From positions 3,912,001 through 3,976,000 of the forward strand of contig BSDZ01000013.1 of the NCBI GenBank assembly GCA_030268105.1: a stretch of DNA of 64,000 nucleotides, given 5' to 3'. Numbering within the stretch: the stretch's first letter is position 1; each line of letters begins with the position of its first letter. Positions 1 to 11,484 of this stretch are shown here, piece by piece. Source of the DNA: Volvox africanus. Lineage: Eukaryota > Chlorophyta > Chlorophyceae > Chlamydomonadales > Volvocaceae. The notes below the pieces were generated by a model, which made no database searches, was not told where the DNA came from, and saw only the letters and a program-made list of their open reading frames with translations. The position numbers were made by a program, and so were the translations under genes.

Positions 1-3000
1 AATGTCCAACTCGGACGCTGTGCCGGATGCCAGGGCGGCGGCGGCTGCAACTGCCGAACCTGCTGACGTGTTCGCAGCACTCGTGGACCGACCACTAGGT
101 GCCGGTGAGACTCGGGCATCCACTGCCGCCCCGGTGTTTGCTCGTGGTGGGGCCGCCGGCGCAGGTGCAGGTGATGGCTCATTTGAGCATTCTGCTGATA
201 GTGGTGATACCTTGCCGGACGATGGAGTTCTATTTGCTGCACCCACATGGACATTTCCCGGGCCTCCGACACTGCTGGCATTGCTGACAGCGCGGGCGCC
301 GCCGCTATTACCCGCCTCGCAGACAGAGCTGGCGTTGGATGAGCCAGGCGAGCGGCAGTCACCATTGCCGGCCATGTGGCCGGACTGGCCTCCACTTGCA
401 GGATCAGGTGTGTGCGATGCGCCATCTGCGGCGGCAGGGTATTTACCTGCGACTGTGGCAACACCTGAGGGGGCAGCCCCAGAGTCAGAAGAACTGACGC
501 CGGTGACCGAAACCTCGGGGGATGATGCAGCCCCACCACTCACGGCGCTGGCGCTGCAAGCGCTCACGCAGGCCGGGCGTGCAGGACTCTCTCCGTCATC
601 ACTCTGATCACCGTCATCCGTGTCGTACCCACCAGACGGGATATCACAGCCGCTGGCGGCGCCATCGTCACCCTCCCCACCATTCTCGCCTATTGTCCGT
701 GCCACTAGCAGCTTCCCCGCCTCCAGCAAGCCGCGGATCGCCCGTTCCTTTGCGCGCCGCAGCGTACGCCGCTGACGGGCGTTAAGACGGACTTGCCCAT
801 CTGCAACACCGCCAGGCGCAGCAGCCGACGGACCCACGCCAACCCCATTGCTGTGGTTTCGGCGCTGTCGTGGGGCGAGGGCAGCCCCCATTCCTAAGCC
901 ATGCATATAAATGGTACCGGGAAGGTTGTGGTGGGTGGAATGGTGGTTGCCCAGTGCACCAGACAGAAACGCGGGATTCATGAGCATGCCTCCAGAAGAG
1001 AGACCGGCGGCGCTAGCAGCAACAGACGCCATAACTCCCGGGTGCTGTTGCTGTTGCTGCATGTCAGCGACCGCTGCTGCTGCTGCGCGGAGATTCTGGG
1101 AGGCAAGAATGGCGCCATGGAGTGACTGCAGCTGAACCTGCAGATTTTCAGCTGCCGCGGCGGCCATGTAGTCATTATCAAAGGGTGGCGGCGCCGCCAC
1201 ATAGCATGGCATCGGTGTTGGCATTGGGGGCATTGCAGCGGGAACGTTGGCAGCTGCCGCCAGCTGCTGCAACATGGCAGCGTGAAGAATTGACGGTTGT
1301 TGCATGGACGCCGAAGATGACGCCTGTGATACGTGCTGCTGCGCCGCTGCCGCCATAGCCGCAACCTGATGGTGATTGTGAGGGTGAGACAAGTGGGTGA
1401 TGCCATTGCCTATCATGTGCGGAGCAGCACCGAAGAGACGAGGCATGGCGCCCGGCCACATATGCTGGCTTCCGATTCCCGCAGCCGCATCGTAGAACCC
1501 CCATGTAGACACTGCGCTGGCGGCTGCGGCCGCCGCAGCAGCGTGGCCCCCCATTTGATGCGCCATGCCATGGGCTACAAAGTTTCCGTAAGGCGGAATA
1601 TCAACATCACCACTTGAAAGACCAACGCCGTCAGCGTCCAGTCCTGAGGATGACAGTGGCGCAGGTGGACCGTCTTGAAGGGAGACATGAGTCGCCATAT
1701 TTGCGGCCAGGGCGTTGGCAGCAGCACTGCTAGTCATTGCGACACCAGAACTCGATGTCCGACCAGAAGCCGTCGCTCCAAGGCCACTAGACAGAGAACT
1801 ACGAGGCTGGGGCGGCAGTGTAGGACCGGTATACGACGTGCGCGGGGTGGGGACCGTCGACATGTTGCTGACAGCTGCTGCAGCTGCCGCAACGACCGCA
1901 GCTGCCGCAGCTGCGGTCGTGGGGTCTAGTGCGTCGCGTGGTGTCGTACTCATGGAACCACCAGCGGGCGGCCGCGTTGCACCGGGCGTGCCGTACGACC
2001 TTGCCGATGGTTCTGGAGTGAAAGATGCAGGCTGATGGGGAGAAGGGGAAGCTTCGTTGGCATCCGTACCGCCACCATCTACAACCACTGATGTACCATT
2101 GCCGCCACACGATCCATGTGGGTGCTGATAGCCGCCATGAGCGGGAGTCTGGTAGCCCTGGCCGTTTGTTATACGATTTGATATTCGCACGCCAGAAGAA
2201 GCGGCTGCAATAGGTTGCGGCGATACGGAGACCCCATTGCTACCGTTACCACCTGAGACCGGAGTAGGGTTGGAGTTGCGTCCAACGAGTGAGACTATTG
2301 AAGGAAATGAGCCCCCACTTGGGGGACCGCCGTTGCCCGAAGACTTGCGCGGCCCTGGCTTTAGTGGCGATGGCTGGTACGGGCGGCCCTTGTCCCCAGC
2401 AGTACTACTGCGAGGTTGCTTCGCACATGATGGTGCCACGGGTGCCATTGGTGGAGCTCCCGGCGCACTAAAAGTACCTTGGGGGGCAGCCTGCATACCA
2501 ACTCCTGGAGGTGGCCCAAATGCGTTGAAGCCGTTGAAGAGGGGGTGAAAAAAAGCCGACGAGCCATCAGGTCCTTGAGGTCCACCAGGTACTTGCTGTG
2601 CCCCGGACAAAGACGTAGGTCGCATAGGCGGGCCGGCAGGGCCCTGTGGCGGGGCAAATGGCCCTGCCGAAGGATGCTGAGCGAATGGCGTCTGCGGAAA
2701 CATCATCGCTACAGGGAGAAGTCCAAAGAGGAAAAAACACGCGTTCTTTTGCGGTTCCGTAAATGCAAAGCCAGTGAGACTCAAAGCGTGTATAAAACCC
2801 TTTCCCACCTCAGTAACAATGTCGAAGGAATAACCTTCCACTCTTACCTGTGGGAGTACTAACAGGACTTCCCATGAGTGGTGTTAGACCACCACGGGGG
2901 CTATCTGGTGCCCCAGAGAGCATCACAGGGAACATGACGTAGCCGGGCGCAGGAGTGTATGCCATCGCCACCGGAACGTGAACTGGAGATGACGGACAAC

Positions 3001-3119
3001 GCAAGCTGTCGGCCCCAGAGAAGGAAGTATATAACTTCTGCGGGAACGATACAAGATATAATGTAACCTGAATAGTCAGACTAAAACGTACCGTTGCCAA
3101 GGACCAGGAGATAATGAAC
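1..3119 (-). CDS. Low-complexity Ala/Gly/Pro/Gln/Ser-rich protein, 3' part (partial)
   Basis: Not recognised. A minus-strand frame is open without a stop from 2708 to the left window edge (over 900 codons). It is preceded by an exon at 3037-2848 and perhaps a 28-nt exon at 3119-3092. The 2847-2709 intron has a CAG|GTAAGAG donor and a CCCTGTAG| acceptor, and the phase matches across it. The protein is rich in Pro, Gly, Ser and Thr, then in poly-Ala and Gln/His runs. The only ordered-looking piece is a basic segment near 770-700, NARQRRTLRRAKERAIRGLL, predicted helical and possibly nucleic-acid binding. After it comes an acidic stretch and another Ala/Ser/Gly region. The composition resembles algal nuclear or RNA-binding regulators, but no named domain is visible. 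The N-terminus is not resolved and the stop lies outside the window. Confidence 0.75.
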
Positions 3120-6100
3120 CTAAGGAAATTATATGATAAATAACGGTAACCTAGCAGTGAAACTAAGTGATTCAGCTGAAGTACAGGCAGATGTTTGCGG
3201 ACATCAGGCGCATATGCGTAGCTGGACTCAGCAACAACTAAAGAATTTTAGGCAGCGATCATTCATCAAGGTTCGAAGTAGTACTTTGCGCCATAAGCAA
3301 AAGGATACAGCTCCAATAACGAACCCGCCAAACCACGGCGGACGAAGCTGTCGAAGCAAAAGCACCTGCGCTAACTCAACGCGGTGCCTAAAAAGTTATT
3401 GAGCAAAAGCCATGGCTTCTAATAGTCGCCTACCGGACTCTCGGGGTAGCCGAGAGGGGGTGCTCCCGAGTAGGAGTTCCTCCAAAACCAGCTAGCTGCG
3501 CCACCGTGGCCACCTGTGCTTGAAGACCAGTAAGAAGCTAGGTCAAATCACAAGCCACCTTTTTCAAGAGCATTGCTAGAAACACTGAGAATAAGCATCC
3601 TAATAGCTGACGCGGCGATAGGGAAACTCCGTATGAGAGCTGGCGCGCCAGGAAATGCAGAGCGAATTGAAACAGAAGCCTCCATCAAGTAGGATTGTCT
3701 ACATGCGAAAAAGTCGGAGCTAGATTCTAACGTTAGCCGCAACCATGACAGCATGTGCAGCTAGGGGGTCAACACGCTATGGTATTCCAAGAAGCAGCAA
3801 TTGGGCATTACCCATTAGACACATAAACGTTAGCGATGCCCGCCTGAAATCTGGGAAGTGCGTGATACCTGCGTAGCCAAACAGTTTGCGCGCGCTTACC
3901 TAGGTTACTATGATTGCTTGCATCTCCCTGAGATTTCCTTGGACTCCTGACGTCTTCTTTGAATATTCGGACCGTTAATTGCTTGAAGGCCTGCTTATAA
4001 TATGAATAAATGGAATGGGACAAACCCGCCTTTTTTCAAGTGCACGGACAACCCGCGATTTGTCGTGGCCCCCATCTGCAAACTTAAGACCCACAACATA
4101 TAGGGCATACATTACTCAACTTTCTTAAAAAATAAATTTATACATGATGTTGTCTTTGGAAGAAGCTGACCTTTGGCTGCCCGAGGCAAGGCAGCAGGCC
4201 ACTGCCATGGACCGAGACGGAGATATTTACACTCACACGTGTTCACATTTGTCCTACCTCATGCGAACGGCTGTTCCGGGTGTCCAGTCCAGCCGTTCGA
4301 GTCGCCTCAGCCTCTCCCTCCATGCCCAGAGATCTTCCGTTTCAGGAACCAGTATCTTGTTAATTTTATGTCTTGTGGGACGAATAAATGAAAGAAGGGA
4401 GTCTATGCAGCGCTAAGGCTTACAGTTTCATCCATTTTCGAGAACCTTACAACCAGCATATGAAGCCATTGAATTCTGAAATGTATGTTTAGCTAATGAA
4501 GTCGAGTTCTTCTTTGGTTACTTGAAACGGGGACTTAAGGAAGCAGACTCGAAGCCAATTCCCATCGCCGTGCTGCATGCGTCCATTACCGGTCTCCTCC
4601 TAAGCGACACACTTGCTACATAGGAGTAATCAAATGTTTTAATACCAGCCTGTGATTATTTGGTCACAAAAAAGAATTTGCTCAAGGCTTAGGGGAAGAA
4701 TACATAAATCACCTAAAGACTTGACGTTTGGGGTGCCAAAAGGACACCGTATATTGTCTTATTGGGTAGTTCTTTAATTCGTGCGCAAGTTCACATCCCA
4801 ACTCCAACGCTCTGGGATGGCTGCCGGGCTGCAAGAACTTTCAGAGCAACAGGAATATATTGATATTGTTATCGCTTGAATATGCTGGGAAAGCTGCAAT
4901 TGGGGATGATGGACAACCCCCCGTCCGGGTGAGCGACGCCGGTGTTGTCCTTTGGGCGGGAGGGGCGTGCAGGCACTTCCCCTCTTATCTGTGTCAAACA
5001 TGATTCAACGAAACCATGCTAAGCCATTTTTTATACTAGCCTTGTCTGTGCATTGAATCCCGGGCGGAGTTCTAAAGCGAACCAGACGGAAAGGCCTACT
5101 AATGTTCGGGACTTATTGGACTAACGTGCCGAAATGGCACACGACTGCATGATGGGGACAGCATGAATATTGGATCTGAATCTGCGGTTGTTCCGGGGCG
5201 GTCCGTCCTAAGGACTAAGCTTCGGACCCTGCAGGATACGTCCTATGCGCTTTCGTGCCGGTCGTGCAAGGCCCCATCGGAAAGACATTTTGGTTGCCCG
5301 TCATTTTCATGACCATGAAAGCCATGAATCTCAGCAGAAAGTGATATTTTGCCGGTTGGCGAGATGTGGATATCTCTCGAAGGTGCGGTGGATCCCCATG
5401 AATAAATTCAACACGGCGTTGTGTGTAGTTCGTTTCTTCTGAAAATGCCCCGTGGAAAAAGCGGTTGCAAGCTGCACGAGATTATTACTGGAAGTTATGT
5501 CCTCCCATGTGATAATGCCGTATTGAACGTGTGGCCAAAAGATTTTGAATGAGCCATCTGCGCAGGTTGCCCGTTGACTAAAAGCATGAGCAGCGGAAAC
5601 GCTGGCAGACGAAGCAGGGTTTGTTATGTGCTGAACCCCCGCAGGCATTTGAGCAGACAAACCCATCAGGACCATCAGGTCCGCGAGCAATCGCGCGACT
5701 AGGAACCTTCCCATCATGGCTCTAATGCCGACCTGCCATCAGCACATAAAGTGCGGCACCTCATGCCGACGAAAACATGCACCTTCGCAAATCTCACAGC
5801 TAATGGACCCACACTAACATGACTTTGCGGATCAAGTTCGGATCTTCGAACTTGGGGTTTGGGCTCAGCGAATAAGGCGTTGTGTTTTCACGTCCTTAAG
5901 CACTGCGGCAGGTACCCATCACACGTGGGATACGGGAAGAAGGACCGGATATTGAGGATTACAGCATGCACCTGCAGACAAACACTACTTCGACACCTTG
6001 GCTCCCAGGCTAGGAGTTCTTGGTCCTCCTTCACAAGCAGATGAAGATTGCGCCCTTACCCAGCCTCCCTGGAGGCATTACTATGTATGGAGTAAAGGTT

Positions 6101-8547
6101 GCCAATTGAACTCCGGGGACCCGACCATGGACTTTTCCAGTTTCCGTACTTCATTCCCCCAGGTCCTCGCTTCGGTCGGCTTACACCGCTACGAAATCGA
6201 AAACCGAAGTAAATGATATTATCGTAAGATTCTTGTTGTCGCATTGATATTTATGACATAAGCATACGCAAGCACTGCCAGCTGGGCGTTTCAAATGCAT
6301 CACTATTTTGAACCCAATACCTCGTTGCTACCCACTTGCAACTGCAAGCAAACGAACTTAGAAACTTACGTTAGCTGAGTGCATAATATTTTGTTTCTGC
6401 AACGGAGATTACAAAATTAAAACCAGACTTGTTGCGCTCAAAGCCGCATGCAGCAGGGCGAAACCGAAGCAACCGGCGCGGCGGTTGCGTTTTGATACGA
6501 GCGGAGGCTGAGCCGTCCTCGAAGAAGCTAGGTATCGAGTGGGTTTGAAACGGATAAATGTTTTGCATTATTGTGAAAGTTCCGCGTACGGATAGACGTT
6601 GGAAGCATTTAGTTCCATCGGAACATAATCTCACGAAACGCCATTAGATGGTCCCTACTGGTCTTAACAGAACCTTGCCCAACATGGGCACACATCGATG
6701 CAGCTTTCACCGGGTGAAGCAGGGTTATAGGGGAAAGAAATTGAGGTCCCGTTTACGCAGCAGCACTGGTCAAGTTTTAATTCCTACCCTACTCTCATAC
6801 ACCACAACGTGATGCGTGCTAATGAATGACCCTTCCTCCCATGGACTGGTCATTTGGTCGTTAGGGACACACCAAAAACCCCACAGATAAAAGTGCCTAC
6901 AGGCACTGCAGTGTAGAAAGATGCACACTAAGTATTTTTGGTAATAAAACCAATGTACGTCAAGATATTAGTAAGAAGTTCCGGATAGATTCAGGGCTCT
7001 GGACGGCTTTTGAACCCTTAATGGCCCAAGCTAACAGGATATGTGTTTGGTGGCGGCTAAACGCAAAAGCAAGGTCCTACTTGCGATTCAACAATTATTA
7101 AAACGAAGGAGGGGATGAACGAGTGTCAGATGCAGTGAAGCCCCTGGCTGTGGTCATCGAGTAGCTCCTATGGGAATGTCCCTAGCAGCAAGGTAGATGC
7201 CAGCCAGGTAACCCCCATCCGGTGGGGTGAGAATGCGGCGAGTTTGTGATACCCGCCGGAAACGATGAAATATATAATTTTTCTGTTCACCGCTTCGAAT
7301 GCAGCCACGCCATAAACTTCTCCATGGGTCTGGGACAGCGGCAGGGAGCACTGCATGCGCGCACGCTGGCCAAATACCCATTTAGGTGGCATATATTGTG
7401 CACCGGCGACGCCATTTTTATCGCCCGCCGTTCAGTATGCGCCAGGATGTGTCACTTTTGTGGAGCCTATGAGTTCATCACTGCGGTAGTTGAGTGCCGC
7501 AAAAGACCTCTCAAGATGCCGAGAGGTGCTTATCGCACACTGGAAGCGCGTAAGAAGTTTATACGACTACTACAATATCCCGCACTCTGGAAATCAACGA
7601 CTATGGGCACTTAGGGCACGCCCTTAAAGGCACGGTATGGTTACCTATTTGGTTCATTGTTGGTGACATTATACGGTGCGAGCGAGGGGCTCACTCATGG
7701 CCCACATGTATGTCCGCATTTTCTCCGAGCGTGTGGTATCGATACCGGGATACACGCAAGGTGACACTTATGACATTGACTGATATCCGTTTTCCATGAG
7801 GATCGTGTAATGAGGATCGTGTGTGCCCAGTCCCACAATGCACGCACGTGCCCATGGGCCCCGGCCCAAAACGATATCAACCTGTATGTGTTCAACCTGC
7901 AGTGATATCCCCTTAACCAAGTCTCCATAATAATGGCCCCCTGCAGAAAACACTCCCCCCTTCAGTAACATACTCCCTAGGATCGAGTTATCGTCCATTG
8001 ACAAAGCACTGGAACCAGCCTATCGCTTTCAAGGCACAGAGTGCAGGCGGTCGTACAAATGGACCCCGCGACAAATGAAGAAAACGTCGTGCATCGGGGT
8101 GTATAACTTTATTCGCGTGACCCACCGGTCACCCCACGGAGTCCCAAGCCATCAGACCACACCTCTTTCCCCAAAGTTACAAGCAGTGGCGTAACAGCAA
8201 TGGGTTTGCCGTAATGTTCACAACTAGCCCACAACTAGACACGGCAGGCTTGCATGCTGCGCACTAAGCAGCCACATGCGTGGCCCTCCAGACACCCAAC
8301 AAGGCAGCTGCCCGACACGCGGTATCTTGTCTGGGAGCTTAACCGTTAGATCCCCGCTTTCCCCAAGACTATACCCCCAAACTCACACAACAAACTGGGC
8401 AACCGTCACAATTTGTGTATTTTAACAAGATAGCTATGAGGCAAATTTGCCTGAACTTACCCTCAGCACGTCAACTCGCCATCCAGCCGCTGTACCTCAA
8501 AGACTGCCGCACCCAAGCTAAACCCCCCGTTGCTGCCGCTGCCGCTG
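3120..8547. other. 5.4 kb without a supportable gene
   Basis: Base composition is close to even and stops are frequent in all frames. The longest minus-strand frame (5717-5331, 128 codons, ATG start) has a Ser/Ala-rich middle that could be an exon, but no matching splice partners or family resemblance were seen. The stretch could hold 5' exons or introns of the gene at 1-3119, or decayed repeats. A 7-bp hairpin (3438-3444 with 3450-3456) is present. No tRNA was recognised. Confidence 0.5.
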
Positions 8548-10868
8548 CTACCACCGGCACTGCCCATGCCATAATCCCATGAGCCCACACTTTGATGACT
8601 GGTGTGGTCCGACGCCGGTGCCTCCGTCCACGGAACACCGCCATGGGCTCACCGCATGTAGGAAGCACTGGGAACCTGTTGTCAAGTCGCGCGCTCTTCC
8701 TCCTCCATCGCCGCATCCCCAAGTACATCGACCACCCCATCCACTGTCACTTATGCGATCTCCGTCGCCACCGCCACCTCTGCCGCTATGACCCCCTCCT
8801 TTCCCCTTAGCCCCTGATGCCCTGCCATCTCCTCCAATCCGCGCATCCTTGACAAAGGCCCGTTCCTGTGCACGTCTGCCACTTGCGCCCTGGCGCAGGA
8901 GCCGTGAGCGGCCTCCATGCTTGCGCTCGTCTTGACGCTAGGGCACGAATGGTAAATTGCAGGCGCCGGCAGGCGCCACCACGGCCAGACTACCTCCACC
9001 GGGTCTTCTGTTTCCGCCAGACTCCACAGCTCATGGTCGTAGAGCCCTTGGAAATGGTAGGTCTGTGGGATTCATTTTCACCGGGATCCGCATGCAGGAC
9101 AGTAAACACATTACAAGGACGAGGGTTGTAAATTTTTTGTTGATCAAAGCAACGGATAACCCTACTGCAGATAGATAACCACCACTAACACACAAATGCC
9201 CAGAAGCATGGGAAGTGTGGTGACGGGTCTTGTTCAACCTTTGTAGCGCTAAGATTCCTCATCAAAAACCGCATACAGTCCATCATTGATCCACACGAAG
9301 CCTGTCCTTACCGGCCGTTACAGCCGTGAGCAAGGGCACAGGGCCCTGGTTGGTCTAGGTGAGCGCCCACTCGGGGTATCCTGATGGGTATCCTGACGAA
9401 AGCGGGCAAGGAGCGCCGATCAGGCAGCTCCTTCCAGCACGGCTGCACGAGGGAAGGAGAGGTGTGGTGTGCATTCTCAGAAGGCAGATGTCTAAATATC
9501 CGTGTGCCGGGGTTTGGTGCCTCGCTAGCGGTTTAGGTCCATACAGAAACATTGGATAGCGGTAAGTATGTGGATGGAGTTGCATGAGGATATATATAGG
9601 TTCGAGACCGGAGATGTATATATCCCATGATATGAGCTGCTCTAAAGACACTCGTACATGCATGTGGGTACAAAGAAACGTGACCTCAAGTCTGTGCTCC
9701 AGAGCTTTAAGCACCGTGCGACAGCAGTTGTTGTTGTCTCCATCGGTCGTCAGGGACACCATTTTAGGTAATCCAACGAGCTTGTGGAACAGCAAGGAAC
9801 AACATGACGACGGCGCCTTCACCTGCATCATCTGCATGACGGCCCAGGTGGTGAAGGAGCCGCCGCTACCGTTGGGATGTTGGTACTCATCAGGAAGTCC
9901 ACCGCTGGCCGCTTCGCCCTGCCCATTGGATAGCAAACGGAAGGGCAACTGAAAAAGGTAATAGGCACTCCAGCGTACATCAGCGGCGTACAGCATTAGG
10001 ACATGCATGGGAAATGGATATCGTGTGCAGACACCGGCAGACAGGATGAACCAGCGCCACTCACCCGGGACGGTGCTCAGTCCGGGAAATGATGGAAAAC
10101 GGCACCTCCTTTGTCATCAACTGAGCCCGGAAATAATTCTCCTGTCTACATAGACGTGAGCAGAAGCAAAACGTTACTTCTGGCACTTGTGCTGTGTTAT
10201 CGTAATTGGTTTGTACAGGTGGCTTACTGCATAAACACGCACATACCTCAGTTGTCACGGTAGTGAATGTTTCAGAACCAAAGCCGCTTGGGGGCGATAT
10301 GCAGAAGCTCAGTCTCGGGAGAACTGGGTCTTCATTGCTTCATTGAACCACTTGTGGAAGGACCTGAGCGCGTGTGCCGATGCGCTAGTGCAGCTTCACC
10401 CACACCTCTATAAGCTCGTTGGTCCAAGCAATCAATGACGTAGGCCTCCGGCGAGTTGCCCAATACGTATTACTTCAGCCATACCGACCATAAAGACGTT
10501 GTAGCTGAGAGTACAGTGTTCTGCGATAGAGGTTTGCTAGGTATGAGCTGCATGTATGCAATCTATCGATTCGGTTAGATCAAAGCTGCGCGGGTGCGTG
10601 TGGGATGAGGCGTATAGATAGAGAGGTTTTCCACATCACGAGCCTTGGGAAACCAACCTTGCGACGAGGGTGCCACCGTGCATAGTGACTCCTCAACGGG
10701 ATTCGGGGAGTTGATAGAGCCAACATACCTTCCAAAGCCAACAACTTGCATTGGAGCTGAAGGGATATCATTGCATCGCGCCATACAAGATGCAGTATAA
10801 TTTCCCACTAAGCAGCCACTAGGACTTGCGCCACCAGTCAGGTAGGCCCCGCCACCAGTAAATACCAT
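8548..10868 (-). CDS. Unknown Gly/Arg-rich protein, five predicted exons
   Basis: Not recognised. The model starts at the ATG at 10868 and joins 10868-10729, 10313-10247, 9948-9823, 9062-8994 and 8937-8548. The junction phases agree (2-0-0-0) and the product is about 263 residues. The last intron is only 56 nt. The N-terminal exon is Gly/Ser rich with several Cys. The third exon is Gly/Ser rich and ends in an aromatic/Met-rich stretch. The last exon starts with an Arg-rich segment containing RRAQERAFVKDARIGGDG, followed by Gly/Arg repeats of RGG type, which suggests RNA binding. The C-terminus is uncertain: a second frame through 8650-8478 also looks coding (Gly/Ser run, TGA stop at 8478), so the true end may use an unseen splice or a frameshift. 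It lies downstream of the cyclase on the same strand. Confidence 0.5.
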
Positions 10869-10967
10869 GGCGTGTCGGCTGTAGAGTAGGGAGTGCGCGT
10901 GCGTGCTGCTACATTCGTATTATGGCCCAACCACGAGGCTACCGGCTACTGGTTGAACTCTTTTAAC

Positions 10968-11189
10968 TGCCGAGTTGTCGGATGAATTGACAACATGGCT
11001 GACCAGGAGACCTTGAAGGTGGTTTATTACAAAATCTCAACAATTTCACGTGTGCCCTCACTGCGGTTCACTACGCATACTGCAAACCGCACTCATACAC
11101 AGCATTATGGCACCTCTACGTGATAGTTCGTCAGCAGGCAAGTCAGCAGGCAAGTACCGGTCTCAGATCCAAATGGATCCATAAATGAT
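10968..11189 (-). repeat. 222-bp dispersed repeat, copy A
   Basis: By eye this matches the stretch at 45253-45474 over its full length, in inverted orientation. It includes a tandem 12-mer (TTGCCTGCTGAC twice) and the context TTTTGTAATAAACC. It lies downstream of the cyclase stop codon (11485), oriented so that TGTAA is in sense for that gene. No terminal inverted repeat or target duplication is evident, so its class is unknown; a retroposed 3' end or a solo terminal piece are possibilities. Confidence 0.85.
11027..11031 (-). terminator. Candidate TGTAA poly(A) signal for the cyclase gene
   Basis: TGTAA on the minus strand about 455 nt after the cyclase stop codon. TGTAA is the usual polyadenylation signal in volvocine algae. 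It lies inside the dispersed repeat, so the repeat may supply the 3' end. Confidence 0.5.
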
Positions 11190-11484
11190 TCGGGACCCAC
11201 GCATCTTGGCCAATTCAATTTGGGGTTTCACATCCTAAAACGATCATACGCATCAACACATGATGAGCGATGCACTGCACATGTACGGCACCACAATTCC
11301 AACCCTTGACTCGCAAACTATGCCGTGCATCTGAAGCAGGGTCAAGGGCCCCCCGTCCGCATCACCCATACTTCCCATGTCAATGCACAAAAACAAAATA
11401 GTGTCTACCTCAATATATACTGGGTACTGGGTGCTGGTCAGCCTAACTGACGTCAACCGCGACGTCAGTTAGTACCCTGCATCC

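Noticed and set aside
2..607. 201-codon plus-strand ORF at the left edge
   Set aside because: It is the antisense shadow of the minus-strand low-complexity exon, which is open much longer and has matching splice junctions.
978..1406. 142-codon minus ORF rich in Arg, Cys and Ser
   Set aside because: Out-of-frame reading of the same Ala/Gln-rich exon.
3430..3500. Hairpin-rich stretch considered as a tRNA
   Set aside because: No cloverleaf, no T-loop motif and no plausible anticodon arm; only a 7-bp stem is clear.
5331..5717. 128-codon minus ORF, possible exon
   Set aside because: ATG start, but no recognisable family and no phase-compatible splice partners.
9355..10008. 217-codon minus ORF
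   Set aside because: Only 9948-9823 behaves as an exon (clear acceptor and CAG|GTGAAG donor); the rest reads into introns.
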